Part shown: positions 1-8,644 of the stretch, piece by piece
Position numbering within the stretch: position 1 is the first letter of the stretch
Layout: every line of letters begins with the position of its first letter
Assembly (NCBI GenBank): GCA_943370595.1
Contig: CALRRO020000003.1
Span: forward strand, 372,001 to 436,000
Source: Piscinibacter sp943370595
GTDB taxonomy: Bacteria > Pseudomonadota > Gammaproteobacteria > Burkholderiales > Burkholderiaceae_C
DNA: 64,000 nt
Direction of reading: 5' to 3'
The notes under the pieces: generated by a model
What the model was told of the DNA's origin: nothing
Databases searched by the model: none
Seen by the model: only the letters and a program-made list of their open reading frames with translations
Position numbers and translations under genes: made by a program

Positions 1-332
1 CAGTCGCCCAGCGTGATCGCCTGCGAGGCGGACACGATGGCCTGCAGGCCCGAGCCGCACAGTCGGTTGACGTTGAAGGCTGGCGTCTCCTTCGGCAGGC
101 CGGCGTTCATCGCGGCGACGCGGCTGAGGTAGGCGTCGCGCGGCTCGGTCGGGATCACCGTGCCCATCGCCAGGTGGCCGACGCTCGCCGCATCGGCTCC
201 GCTGCGCTCCAGCGCGGTCTTCACGGCCAGCGTGGCCAGGTCGGCCAGCGGCACGTCCTTCAGCGCACCGCCGAAGGTGCCGATCGCGGTGCGTGCAGCA
301 CCGACCACAAAAACGTCGCGTGGGAGGGCCAT
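1..332 (-). CDS. Beta-ketothiolase / acetyl-CoA acetyltransferase, N-terminal part (runs off window)
   Basis: Thiolase that condenses or cleaves beta-ketoacyl-CoA. Only the first 110 residues are inside the window. The frame reads MALPRDVFVVGAARTAIGTF, then a TEPRDAYLSRVAAMNAG segment and the nucleophile motif NRLCGSGLQAI with the acyl-accepting Cys at about residue 92. The TEPRD and NRLCGSG segments resemble BktB-type thiolases of Burkholderiales more than the AtoB-type thiolase at 40152. The ATG at 332 has an AGGAGA ribosome site six bases upstream. The exact substrate range cannot be judged from the fragment. Confidence 0.93.
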   Translation of the reverse strand, partial: MALPRDVFVVGAARTAIGTFGGALKDVPLADLATLAVKTALERSGADAASVGHLAMGTVIPTEPRDAYLSRVAAMNAGLPKETPAFNVNRLCGSGLQAIVSASQAITLGD

Positions 333-399
333 GTCTGTCTCCTGAAGGATTGGAATGGCTGCAAGTTACGCCGCAAGCGATACAGCCGCCTTACACGGC

Positions 400-1026
400 T
401 CAACCACCCGACAAGGCCAGTGGGTCGTCGGCCGCCGCGCCTGCCAGGTGCGCCGTGCAGTCGATCAGCGTGGCACGGGGCGGCGGACCCGGCTCGACCA
501 CGGTCACCGAGGTGTTGGCGATTCGCTCCGGCAGCGCCAGGCCTGTTGCCCGGGCAATGCGGCGCGACAGCAGGCTGTGGATGACCAGCCCGTGGCTGAC
601 GATTGCCAGGCAGCCCGTGCCGCCTTCTGCGGCTGCCAGGGCCTCGGCCAGGGCAGTGTCGATGCGCGACTCGAACTCGCCCATCGATTCGCCCGCTGCA
701 GGCGCCTGCTGCATGCCGAGCGGGTCGAAGCCCAGCGTTTCGTAGGGCAGGCCGCGCAGGTCGCCGAAGTTGCGCTCCTGCAGCCGGGCCGAGGGCCTGA
801 TCGGCACGCCGGTGGCCTGGGCGATGGCCTCGGCGGTCTGCCAGGCGCGCGGCAGGTCGCTGGACCAGAGCTGGGTGATCGGCGCCGCTGCCAGCCGCCG
901 CGCCAGTGCGGCGGCCTGGGTGTGACCGCGGGCGCTCAACGGGGTGTCTGCGGGTTGGAGTACCCGCGCTGCGTTCAGCGCGGTTTCGCCATGGCGGATC
1001 AGCAGCAGCCGCATCGGCTGCGGCAC
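400..1026 (-). CDS. Histidine phosphatase family protein (phosphoglycerate mutase-like)
   Basis: Branch-1 histidine phosphatase with the RHG motif (LLLIRHGET), in which the His is the phospho-acceptor, and a second catalytic His in the late IVSHGLVI segment. About 205 residues, the usual size for small cofactor-independent-looking phosphatases such as CobC/GpmB relatives; the substrate is not evident. The frame opens with GTG at 1026, but the ATG at 1014 (MRLLLIRHGET) is an equally good start. The upstream 85-aa gene stops at 1028, so translation of the two is probably coupled. Confidence 0.85.
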   Translation of the reverse strand: MPQPMRLLLIRHGETALNAARVLQPADTPLSARGHTQAAALARRLAAAPITQLWSSDLPRAWQTAEAIAQATGVPIRPSARLQERNFGDLRGLPYETLGFDPLGMQQAPAAGESMGEFESRIDTALAEALAAAEGGTGCLAIVSHGLVIHSLLSRRIARATGLALPERIANTSVTVVEPGPPPRATLIDCTAHLAGAAADDPLALSGG

Positions 1027-1027
1027 C

Positions 1028-1285
1028 TCAGCGTCGCTCTTGGATTCGCGCCGGTTGGCGTTGCGACCGGGCCAGCTGCTGGAGCTGGTGGATGCCGACC
1101 ACCGTCAGCACCACCGGCGCAACCGCCAGTGCAGCAACACCGGCGGCGACGAAGACCGGCAGCACCACGACCAGCAGCAGCGCGGTGGCCACGTGCCGCC
1201 AGCCGATGCCGACCTGCGGGCGTCCTGCACCGAAGCGCCCTTGTGGGGGGGCCGACGAGCCGAGGGCAATCACGTCTTGGCGCAT
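1028..1285 (-). CDS. Small hypothetical membrane protein
   Basis: An 85-residue frame with a hydrophobic stretch of about 35 residues in the middle (VATALLLVVVLPVFVAAGVAA onwards), long enough for one or two membrane passes, and a basic C-terminus (RSQRQPARIQERR). No family recognised. It ends one base before the histidine phosphatase frame, suggesting a two-gene operon. There is no clear Shine-Dalgarno before the ATG at 1285, so it could be a chance frame. Confidence 0.5.
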   Translation of the reverse strand: MRQDVIALGSSAPPQGRFGAGRPQVGIGWRHVATALLLVVVLPVFVAAGVAALAVAPVVLTVVGIHQLQQLARSQRQPARIQERR

Positions 1286-1332
1286 GGCGGGGCTTTCGAA
1301 AAGTGGCTTGGGTCAACCTTAGTGGGTGGAGC

Positions 1333-1352
1333 ACCCCCCGAACAAGGGGGTA
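1333..1352. other. Hairpin in divergent intergenic region
   Basis: A run of C pairs with a run of G (ACCCCC...GGGGGT) around a short AT-containing loop. It lies in the 245-bp gap between the leftward small membrane gene and the rightward diguanylate cyclase. Because the genes diverge it is not an obvious terminator. Nothing else is recognisable in this gap. Confidence 0.35.
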
Positions 1353-1530
1353 ATCGATGTTCAGTTGTTACCAGTTGTGAGGCATTCACTTCTGCGTCAT
1401 ACGGCGCAGCCGAAGCGCAGATGGGCGTGCACCGCGGCCGGGCGTGCGGAAGTGCCGCCGGTGGCGCCGCTGCTTTGCCGAGAATCCAGGCTCTGGCACA
1501 GCCGTCGCGCCGGCGGCGACCGCCCCTTCC

Positions 1531-2703
1531 ATGCCGATTGACCTGCGAACCCTGCTGATCGCGCTGACGATCAACCTGCTCACCATGGCCGTCGCCCTTC
1601 CGCTGGTGATGGGCCGCGAGAGCGCGCCGGCGCGCCGTGCGCAGGAAGGGGCCGCACTGCAGGCGGCTGGCTGGGTGTTCATCCTGCTGTCCGGGCTGAT
1701 GCCCCGCGGCGGTCTCGCGGACCAGACGCTGTCGACCCTGTCGATGGCCTCCATGTCCTTCAGCCTGGCGTTGCTGGCCAGCGCCTTCGAGCTGTGGAGC
1801 GGCCGGCCCGGCCGGGTGCGACTGCAGTGGCTGCTGGCCGTGCTGATGCCGATTGGTTACACGATCGGCTTCTCGCACTACCCGTTCCGCGTCGGCTGGG
1901 CCAACGGCCTGCTGGCCTCGCAGATGCTGATGATCGCGGCCACCATGGTGCGTCCGGCCCCGCAGCAGATCGGGCGCTGGCGCTGGCTGGTGGTGGTCAG
2001 CCTGATGCTGCATGCGGCCGTGACGCTGGCGCGCGGCACGCTCGGCGCTTTTTTCACCGAGCTGTATCCGCGCTTCCTGTCGCCGCACCCGATCAACTAC
2101 GCCGCCGCGGTGATCGCCCTGGTCACCGCCATGCTGACGGTGCTGGGCATCCTGCTCGCCCACCGCGACGAGGCAGCGCGCGCGCTGGAGCGGCTGGCCA
2201 CCGTCGATGGCCTGACCGGCGTCTTCAACCGCCGCGCCTGGCTGGAACTGGCGCGCGAGCGCCTCGATGCCGGCCGGCGCCGCGGCGTGCCGATGGCGGT
2301 GCTGATGTTCGACATCGACCGCTTCAAGCAGATCAACGACACGCTGGGCCACGACGCCGGCGACCGCGCGCTGCGCCTGGTGGCCCGACAACTCGCGGAA
2401 GCCGCGGGAGACGCCGACCTGATCGGCCGCTATGGCGGCGAGGAGTTCTGCGTGCTGCTGACGGAGTCCGACCAGGCCAACGCGGCCCGCTTCGACACCC
2501 GTCTGCGCGAACGCCTGGCCGCCGCCTCGCAGGCCGAACTGGGTTTCGTGATCGGCTACAGCGCTGGCGTGTCACGCTGCCGCGGCGGGCCCGATACCCT
2601 CGAAGCGATGCTTCGCCGTGCCGACGCCGCGCTCTACCGCGCCAAGGACGGCGGCCGCGACCGCACGCTGGACACCGGCTTCGGCCTGCTCCAGGCTGTC
2701 TGA
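1531..2703 (+). CDS. Membrane-bound diguanylate cyclase (GGDEF domain)
   Basis: Makes cyclic-di-GMP from two GTP. Residues 1-210 hold about six hydrophobic segments forming a membrane sensor of unknown ligand. Residues 222-385 are a GGDEF domain with the signature YGGEEF (302-306) and the metal-binding MFDIDRFKQIND segment. The inhibitory I-site position before the signature reads GDAD instead of RxxD, so product feedback inhibition at that site is unlikely. I chose the ATG at 1531 (MPIDLRTLL) because the frame upstream is Arg-rich and non-membrane. A palindromic repeat follows the stop. Confidence 0.93.
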   Translation: MPIDLRTLLIALTINLLTMAVALPLVMGRESAPARRAQEGAALQAAGWVFILLSGLMPRGGLADQTLSTLSMASMSFSLALLASAFELWSGRPGRVRLQWLLAVLMPIGYTIGFSHYPFRVGWANGLLASQMLMIAATMVRPAPQQIGRWRWLVVVSLMLHAAVTLARGTLGAFFTELYPRFLSPHPINYAAAVIALVTAMLTVLGILLAHRDEAARALERLATVDGLTGVFNRRAWLELARERLDAGRRRGVPMAVLMFDIDRFKQINDTLGHDAGDRALRLVARQLAEAAGDADLIGRYGGEEFCVLLTESDQANAARFDTRLRERLAAASQAELGFVIGYSAGVSRCRGGPDTLEAMLRRADAALYRAKDGGRDRTLDTGFGLLQAV

Positions 2704-2730
2704 CGGAAGCCCCCGGTCGCGGCGTACCGC

Positions 2731-2790
2731 GACCACCCCCCGAGGGGGTCAGCCGGCCGCTTCGGAGCGGCCGTGCGCTGGCCGGCTGCC
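2731..2790. repeat. Intergenic palindromic repeat, copy 1 (terminator-like)
   Basis: Nested inverted repeats between convergent genes. CCCCCCGAGGGGG is followed by GGCCGCTTCGGAGCGGCC (2755-2772), which is itself flanked by AGCCGGCC (2751) and GGCCGGCT (2780-2787). A related unit lies at 46040-46105 and a more diverged one at 27976-28108. The position between the stops of the diguanylate cyclase and icmF suggests a bidirectional terminator. Confidence 0.6.
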
Positions 2791-2806
2791 GCCGCCGCGA
2801 CCCGAC

Positions 2807-5800
2807 CTACATGGATCGGCGGTACTGCCCGCCGACTTCGAACAGTGCGCTGGTGATCTGCCCGAGCGAGCAGACCCGCACCGCCTCCATCAGCACCTCG
2901 AACACGTTGCCGTTGGCGATCACCGCCTGCTGAAGCTTCTGCAGCATCGCCGGCGCCTCGGCCGCATGGCGCTCGTGGAAGTCGCGCAGCCGCGTCAGCT
3001 GGCTCTGCTTCTCGGCCTCGGTCGAGCGTGCCAACTCCAGCGTGGTCGGGGTCGGGTCGCCGTGCGGGTTGCGGAAGGTGTTCACCCCGATGATCGGGTA
3101 CTCGCCGGTGTGCTTCTGCATCTCGTAGTGCATCGACTCTTCCTGGATCTTGCTGCGCTGGTAGCCGGTCTCCATCGCGCCGAGCACGCCGCCGCGTTCG
3201 GCGATCTTCTCGAACTCGGCGAGCACCGCCTCTTCCACCAGCTCGGTCAGCTCGTCGATCACGAACGAGCCCTGGTTCGGGTTCTCGTTCTTCGCCAGGC
3301 CCCACTCGCGGTTGATGATCAGCTGGATCGCCATCGCGCGGCGCACGCTCTCCTCGGTGGGCGTGGTGATCGCCTCGTCGTAGGCGTTGGTGTGCAGCGA
3401 GTTGCAGTTGTCGTAGATCGCGATCAGTGCCTGCAGCGTGGTGCGGATGTCGTTGAAGGCGATCTCCTGCGCGTGCAGGCTGCGGCCGCTGGTCTGCACG
3501 TGGTACTTCAGCTTCTGGCTGCGCTCGTTGGCGCCGTAGCGCTCGCGCATCGCCACCGCCCAGATGCGCCGTGCCACGCGGCCGAGCACCGTGTACTCCG
3601 GGTCCATGCCGTTGCTGAAGAAGAAGCTCAGGTTGGGCGCGAAGTCGTCGATGTGCATGCCTCGTGCGAGATACGCTTCGACGAAGGTGAAGCCGTTGCT
3701 CAGCGTGAAGGCCAGCTGCGAGATCGGGTTCGCGCCCGCCTCGGCGATGTGATAGCCGGAGATCGACACCGAGTAGAAGTTGCGCACCTGGTGGTGCACG
3801 AAGTACTCGGCGATGTCGCCCATCACCTTGAGGCTGAACTCGGTCGAGAAGATGCAAGTGTTCTGGCCCTGGTCTTCCTTCAGGATGTCGGCCTGCACCG
3901 TGCCGCGCACATTGGCCAGCGCCCAGGCGCGGATCTTCTGCGCCTCGTCGTCGGTGGGCTCGCGGCCGTTGTCGGCTTTGAACTTTTCGAGCTGCTGGTA
4001 GACCGCCGCGTTCATGAACATCGCCAGGATGCTCGGCGCCGGGCCGTTGATGGTCATGCTCACCGAGGTCGCCGGGTCGCACAGGTCGAAGCCCGAGTAC
4101 AGCACCTTGAGGTCGTCGAGCGTGGCGATCGACACGCCCGAGTTGCCGACCTTGCCGTAGATGTCGGGCCGCGGGTCGGGGTCGTTGCCGTACAGCGTGA
4201 CCGAGTCGAACGCGGTCGACAGCCGCTTGGCCGGCATGCCTTCGCTGACCAGCTTGAAGCGCCGGTTGGTGCGGAAGGCGTCGCCCTCGCCGGCGAACAT
4301 GCGCGTCGGGTCCTCGTTCTCGCGCTTGAACGCGAAGGTGCCGGCGGTGTAGGGGAAGCTGCCGGGCACGTTGTCGAGCATCAGCCACTGCAGGATCTCG
4401 CCGTGGTCCTCGTACTTCGGCAGCGACACCTTGCGGATCCTGCTGCCCGACAGCGTGGTGTGGGTCAGCGCGGTTCGGATCTCGCGGTCGCGGATCTTCA
4501 CCACGTACTCGTCGCCAGCGTAGGCGCGCTGCATGTCCGGCCACATCGCGAGCAGCTTCTTCGCGCGCGCATCGAGCCGCGGTTCGCGCTCGTCGGCGAG
4601 CTTGAGCACGGTGTTCTTCGCGCCGTCGCGTGTCGGGTCGTTCTCGTGCAGCATGCGCGCGGTCTCGCGCAACTGCTGGATCTCGCGCGCCAGCCTTGCC
4701 TGCTCGCGCGCGTGGCGCTTGTAGCCGCGCACGGTGTCGGCGATGTCGGCCAGGTAGCGCACGCGTGCACCCGGCACGATGGGCGTCTGGTGGGTGCTGT
4801 GGCGAGTCGCCGCCGGCGGCAGCCGGCCTTCCTTCACCGGCAGGCCCAGCGCCGCCAGGCGCGGCAGCAGTGCCTGGTACAGCGCCGTCACGCCGTCGTC
4901 GTTGAAGCGGCTGGCCATGGTGCCGAACACCGGCATCTCCTCCGGCCGCTGCTTCCACGCCTCCTGGTTGCGCTGCACCTGCTTGGCGACGTCGCGCAGC
5001 GCGTCCATCGCGCCCTTGCGGTCGAACTTGTTGATGGCGACGAACTCGGCGAAGTCGAGCATGTCGATCTTCTCGAGCTGGCTGGCGGCGCCGAACTCGG
5101 GTGTCATCACGTACATCGGCACGTCGACCAGCGGCACGATCGCTGCGTCGCCTTGGCCGATGCCCGAGGTCTCGACGACGATCGCATCGAACCCCGCCAC
5201 CTTGCAGGCGGCGATCACGTCGGGCAGCGCCTGGCTGATCTCGCTGCCGAAGTCGCGGGTGGCCAGCGAACGCATGAACACCCGCGGACCCTGCTGCCAG
5301 GGCGAGATCGCGTTCATGCGGATGCGGTCGCCGAGCAGCGCGCCGCCGCTCTTGCGGCGCGACGGGTCGATGCTGATCACCGCCACGCGCAGCGCGTCGT
5401 CCTGGTCCAGGCGCAGGCGGCGGATCAGCTCGTCGGTCAGCGAACTCTTGCCGGCGCCGCCGGTGCCGGTGATGCCGAGCACCGGGATTCGCGCTGTCTT
5501 CGCCGCTTCGTGCAGCGCCTTCTTCAGCGCTTCGCCCGCCTTGCCGTTGTCCAGCGCGGTGATCAGCTGCGCGAGCGACCGCCAGGCGGCTTCCGAGTGG
5601 CCGCGCAAAGCCGCGAGGTCGGACGGCGCATGTGGCGACAGGTCATGGTCGCAGCGCATCACCATCTCGCCGATCATGCCGGCCAGGCCCATGCGCTGCC
5701 CGTCTTCCGGGCTGTAGATGCGCGCCACGCCGTAGCCTTGCAGCTCGGCGATCTCGGCCGGCACGATCACGCCGCCGCCGCCGCCGAACACCTGGATGTG

Positions 5801-6100
5801 CGAGCCGCCGCGCTGGCGCAGCAGGTCGACCATGTACTTGAAGTACTCGACGTGGCCGCCCTGGTAGCTGCTCAGCGCGATGCCCTGCACGTCTTCCTGC
5901 AGCGCCGCGGTCACCACCTCGTCCACCGAGCGGTTGTGGCCAAGGTGGATGACCTCCGCGCCCATGCCCTGCAGGATGCGCCGCATGATGTTGATCGCGG
6001 CGTCGTGGCCGTCGAACAGGCTCGCCGCGGTGACGAAACGCACCTTGTTCGTCGGGCGGTAGTCGGCCAGGGCCTTGTATTCGGCGGACAGGTCGGTCAC
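2807..6100 (-). CDS. icmF: Fused isobutyryl-CoA mutase IcmF (B12-dependent, with built-in G-protein chaperone)
   Basis: Adenosylcobalamin enzyme interconverting isobutyryl-CoA and n-butyryl-CoA; related forms also act on isovaleryl/pivalyl-CoA. Domain order matches IcmF. The B12-binding domain spans residues 15-150, with the DGHD motif (His32 as lower cobalt ligand). A MeaB-like GTPase follows, with Walker A GTGGAGKS at 212-219. The mutase barrel runs from about 550 to 1097. The 1097-residue length is typical. The start is GTG at 6100 with GGAG seven bases upstream. It lies 22 bp after ppk2, probably in the same transcript from a LiuR-type operator at 7005, which fits branched-chain acyl-CoA metabolism. 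Confidence 0.95.
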   Translation of the reverse strand: MTDLSAEYKALADYRPTNKVRFVTAASLFDGHDAAINIMRRILQGMGAEVIHLGHNRSVDEVVTAALQEDVQGIALSSYQGGHVEYFKYMVDLLRQRGGSHIQVFGGGGGVIVPAEIAELQGYGVARIYSPEDGQRMGLAGMIGEMVMRCDHDLSPHAPSDLAALRGHSEAAWRSLAQLITALDNGKAGEALKKALHEAAKTARIPVLGITGTGGAGKSSLTDELIRRLRLDQDDALRVAVISIDPSRRKSGGALLGDRIRMNAISPWQQGPRVFMRSLATRDFGSEISQALPDVIAACKVAGFDAIVVETSGIGQGDAAIVPLVDVPMYVMTPEFGAASQLEKIDMLDFAEFVAINKFDRKGAMDALRDVAKQVQRNQEAWKQRPEEMPVFGTMASRFNDDGVTALYQALLPRLAALGLPVKEGRLPPAATRHSTHQTPIVPGARVRYLADIADTVRGYKRHAREQARLAREIQQLRETARMLHENDPTRDGAKNTVLKLADEREPRLDARAKKLLAMWPDMQRAYAGDEYVVKIRDREIRTALTHTTLSGSRIRKVSLPKYEDHGEILQWLMLDNVPGSFPYTAGTFAFKRENEDPTRMFAGEGDAFRTNRRFKLVSEGMPAKRLSTAFDSVTLYGNDPDPRPDIYGKVGNSGVSIATLDDLKVLYSGFDLCDPATSVSMTINGPAPSILAMFMNAAVYQQLEKFKADNGREPTDDEAQKIRAWALANVRGTVQADILKEDQGQNTCIFSTEFSLKVMGDIAEYFVHHQVRNFYSVSISGYHIAEAGANPISQLAFTLSNGFTFVEAYLARGMHIDDFAPNLSFFFSNGMDPEYTVLGRVARRIWAVAMRERYGANERSQKLKYHVQTSGRSLHAQEIAFNDIRTTLQALIAIYDNCNSLHTNAYDEAITTPTEESVRRAMAIQLIINREWGLAKNENPNQGSFVIDELTELVEEAVLAEFEKIAERGGVLGAMETGYQRSKIQEESMHYEMQKHTGEYPIIGVNTFRNPHGDPTPTTLELARSTEAEKQSQLTRLRDFHERHAAEAPAMLQKLQQAVIANGNVFEVLMEAVRVCSLGQITSALFEVGGQYRRSM

Positions 6101-6122
6101 GGGGTGTCTCCGTTCGAGGTGT

Positions 6123-6968
6123 TCATTCGACCCGCAGGTTCGCGAGTTCGGGGCTGCCCGGCGGGTAGCGCAGCTTCAGGCCCTTCAGCGTCTCGACGAC
6201 GGCGCGCCCGATCATCAGGTTGCGGTGCGTCTTCGAGTCGGCCGGCACGATGGTCCACGGTGCCCAGGGCGTGCCGGTGGCGGCGATCGCGTCTTCGTAG
6301 GCCTGCTGGTAGGCGTCCCACTGCTTGCGCACGTCGAGGTCGCCGGCGGCGAACTTCCAGTGCTTGGTCGGGTCGTCCAGCCGCTCCTGCAGCCGGGCGC
6401 GCTGCTCGTCCTTCGAGATGTGGAGCATGAACTTGCAGATCACCGTGCCGGTTTCGGTCAGCAGCTTCTCGAAGGCGTTGATCTGCGCGTAGCGCTGCCG
6501 GGTCTGCTCGGGCGTGATCCAGCCGTTGACCACCGGCACCAGCACGTCCTCGTAGTGGCTGCGGTTGAAGATGACGGTCTCGCCCTCGGCCGGCACCCGC
6601 TGGTGGATGCGCCAGAGGTAGTCACGCGCCCGCTCGTCGCTGGTCGGCGCCTTCCAGCCGACCGCGTGCACGCCCAGCGCGCTGGTCTGGCCGAACACGC
6701 CGCGGATGGTGCCGTCCTTGCCCGAGGTGTCGGTGCCCTGCAGCACCACCAGCAGCTTGAAGCGGCGGTCGGCATAGAACAGGTCCTGCAGGCGGTCGAT
6801 CTCCACCGCGAGTTCGGCCACGCTGGCCTTGTCGCGCGACTTGCTGCCGCTGGCGAAGGGCTTGGCCGCCGGGTCGAAGCGCGCGAGGTCGAAGCGGCGC
6901 GCCGCAGGCTTGCCGCTGCCGGCGCCGCGGTGCTGGAAGTCGGCCATCGAAGGCGAGTTGCGGGCCAT
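6123..6968 (-). CDS. ppk2: Polyphosphate kinase 2, class III-like
   Basis: Transfers phosphate from polyphosphate to AMP/ADP. The 281-residue protein has Walker A GTDTSGKDGT (78-87), the lid/Walker B NRSHYEDV segment and the KHWKFAAGDLDVRKQWDAY C-terminal stretch of class III PPK2. The start is the ATG at 6968 with AGGAGA in front; the frame stays open further upstream, but that extension crosses the operator palindrome and is not credible. It is first gene of a pair with icmF (22-bp gap). A polyphosphate-driven nucleotide kinase in a branched-chain acyl-CoA regulon is unexpected. Confidence 0.92.
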   Translation of the reverse strand: MARNSPSMADFQHRGAGSGKPAARRFDLARFDPAAKPFASGSKSRDKASVAELAVEIDRLQDLFYADRRFKLLVVLQGTDTSGKDGTIRGVFGQTSALGVHAVGWKAPTSDERARDYLWRIHQRVPAEGETVIFNRSHYEDVLVPVVNGWITPEQTRQRYAQINAFEKLLTETGTVICKFMLHISKDEQRARLQERLDDPTKHWKFAAGDLDVRKQWDAYQQAYEDAIAATGTPWAPWTIVPADSKTHRNLMIGRAVVETLKGLKLRYPPGSPELANLRVE

Positions 6969-7004
6969 GCGGTCTCCTGGCAGGTTCGGGAATGGACGCG
7001 GCGC

Positions 7005-7024
7005 AATTGACGTATACGTCAATT
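7005..7024. promoter_or_regulatory. LiuR-type operator, 16-bp class, upstream of ppk2-icmF
   Basis: Perfect palindrome with core TTGACGTATACGTCAA, extended by AAT/ATT to 20 bp. It sits 36 bp before the ppk2 start. On the ppk2 strand a -10-like TACACT (7033-7028) lies just upstream, so a bound protein would cover the transcription start, as at the other three sites. The site also faces the rightward gene at 7192, 167 bp away. Confidence 0.75.
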
Positions 7025-7191
7025 CGCAGTGTAGCGCGCAAGGCCTTCGGTGGCGCTGATGTCGGGGCCGTGCGCCCCGGGTGCTTACCCGGTGTGACGA
7101 ACATGTTTCAGTCGTCGGCGATCGCGGCGTTTGGCGGCACAATCGCGCCCGTTGGGAGACGGGGCACACGACCCCTGCTGGAGATTCGCGC

Positions 7192-7848
7192 TTGGGCACA
7201 GGCAATGCACCGATCAAGACGCCGGACGGCCAGGCCGAGCTGGCGACGCGTGCGCGCCAGCTGAGCCAGCGCCATCGCACGGTGCTGCTGCTGGTCAACG
7301 GCCGGCGCACCGAGGAGCAGGTCAGGCGTCTGGCCGAACAGGCCGGCGTGCCGCCGAGCTGCTACGACGAACTGCTCGACATGGGCCTCATCATGCGGCC
7401 GCTGCCGACCATGTCGATCGAGGCCGCCCCCTACCCGACGCTGCCGCCGATGGCCGTCGACGTGCCGCTGCCCGAGCTCGGCGGCGAGGCACCCCTGCCG
7501 CCGATGGGCTCGCTCGCGCCGGCCTCGACGCTCAACGGCGATCTCGGCGCCTACGAACCCTGGGCGACGGTGGAGACCGACTACTCCGACCTCGGCGACC
7601 TGGACGGCCCGCTCGAACAGGCGCGCGACATGCTCATCCGTGCGGTGCGCGCCGACGCGCCGGTGGCGGGCTCGCTGACGCTGATGCGCCTGCGGCGTGC
7701 GCGCAGCCGCGACGACCTCGAAGGCCTGCTCGACGAAGTGGCACAGCGCCTGGGCCGGCCGAACCGCATGCTCGAGACCAACCAGCTGATCCGCCGCGTG
7801 CGTCGCCTGATCGACGCCCCGGCTGACTCGTCGCTCTCCGACTTCTGA
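7192..7848 (+). CDS. Conserved hypothetical protein upstream of coaX
   Basis: A 218-residue protein with no family I can name. Residues 15-65 look like a helical, possibly winged-helix segment (LSQRHRTVLLLVNGRRTEEQ onward). A Pro-rich middle follows, then a helical C-terminal half (LEQARDMLIRAVRADAPVAG onward). The start is a TTG at 7192: GGAG at 7180-7183 gives an eight-base spacer, while the upstream part of the open frame looks non-coding. It ends 13 bp before coaX, so the two are probably cotranscribed. Confidence 0.7.
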   Translation: MGTGNAPIKTPDGQAELATRARQLSQRHRTVLLLVNGRRTEEQVRRLAEQAGVPPSCYDELLDMGLIMRPLPTMSIEAAPYPTLPPMAVDVPLPELGGEAPLPPMGSLAPASTLNGDLGAYEPWATVETDYSDLGDLDGPLEQARDMLIRAVRADAPVAGSLTLMRLRRARSRDDLEGLLDEVAQRLGRPNRMLETNQLIRRVRRLIDAPADSSLSDF

Positions 7849-7861
7849 ACCCGCCTCTCGC

Positions 7862-8629
7862 ATGACGTTCCTCGCCATCGACGTGGGCAACACGCGCCTG
7901 AAGTGGGCGCAGTACGCTTCGCCGCAGCCCGGCGCCGCGCTGCTCGCGCAGGGCGCGGTGTTCCTGGAGACCATCGACTCGCTGGCCGAGACCGACTGGA
8001 AGGCGCTGCCGGCACCGGCCAGCATGCTCGGCTGCATCGTCGCCGGCGAGGCGGTCAAGCGCCGCGTCGAGGAGCAGCTCGAGCTGTGGGACGTGGAGCC
8101 ACGCTGGGTGGTCTCGACCCGTGAAGCCTGCGGCGTGACCAACGGCTACGACCATCCGAACCGGCTCGGCGTCGACCGCTGGGTGGCGATGATCGGCGCG
8201 CGCCACCGCGTGCTTGCCGAAGGCCGGCCGCGGCCGGCGCTGGTGGTGATGGTCGGCACGGCGGTGACGGTCGACGCGCTCGATGCGTCGGGATGCTTCC
8301 TCGGCGGGCTGATCCTGCCCGGCTTCGGCCTGATGCTGCGCGCGCTGGAGATGGGCACCGCCGGCTTGAAAGCGCCGACCGGCGAGGCCGTCGACTTCCC
8401 CACCAACACCAGCGACGCGCTGATGAGCGGCGGTGCCGATGCGCTCGCCGGTGCGGTCGAACGCATGCACCGCAAGCTGCGCGCGCGCACCGGTCAGGAG
8501 CCGGCGCTGATCATGAGCGGCGGCGCGGCGGTCAAGCTCGCGCCGATCACCCAACTGGCCTTCGAGACGATCGACACGCTGATCTTCGACGGCCTGCTGC
8601 AGCTGCAGTCGCACCGCCTCGCGCTCTAG
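7862..8629 (+). CDS. coaX: Type III pantothenate kinase
   Basis: Catalyses ATP-dependent phosphorylation of pantothenate, the first step of coenzyme A synthesis. The 255-residue protein begins MTFLAIDVGNTRLKW, with the ASKHA phosphate-1 motif and catalytic Asp7. It carries GYDHPNRLGVDRW and the phosphate-2 segment VVMVGTAVTVDAL. The length fits CoaX. Its TAG stop lies in the left arm of a hairpin shared with the convergent hslU gene. Confidence 0.95.
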   Translation: MTFLAIDVGNTRLKWAQYASPQPGAALLAQGAVFLETIDSLAETDWKALPAPASMLGCIVAGEAVKRRVEEQLELWDVEPRWVVSTREACGVTNGYDHPNRLGVDRWVAMIGARHRVLAEGRPRPALVVMVGTAVTVDALDASGCFLGGLILPGFGLMLRALEMGTAGLKAPTGEAVDFPTNTSDALMSGGADALAGAVERMHRKLRARTGQEPALIMSGGAAVKLAPITQLAFETIDTLIFDGLLQLQSHRLAL

Positions 8630-8644
8630 GCAGTTTGCCTAGAG
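8624..8644. terminator. Bidirectional hairpin overlapping both convergent stop codons
   Basis: CTCTAGGCA (8624-8632), loop GTT, TGCCTAGAG (8636-8644): a perfect 9-bp stem. The coaX stop TAG (8627-8629) lies in the left arm and the hslU stop (8639-8641, reverse strand TAG) in the right arm. There is no strong T-run on either side, so it may act as a transcript 3'-end stabiliser or a weak terminator. Confidence 0.6.

Noticed and set aside
2618..6430. A 1270-codon open frame on the + strand opposite icmF
   Set aside because: The protein it would encode is rich in Arg, Ala, His and Val with no known motif, while the opposite strand encodes a complete IcmF. GC-rich DNA commonly leaves long open antisense frames.
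6969..7310. Upstream extension of the ppk2 frame
   Set aside because: It would cross the operator palindrome and lacks a ribosome site; the ATG at 6968 has AGGAGA and the family N-terminus.
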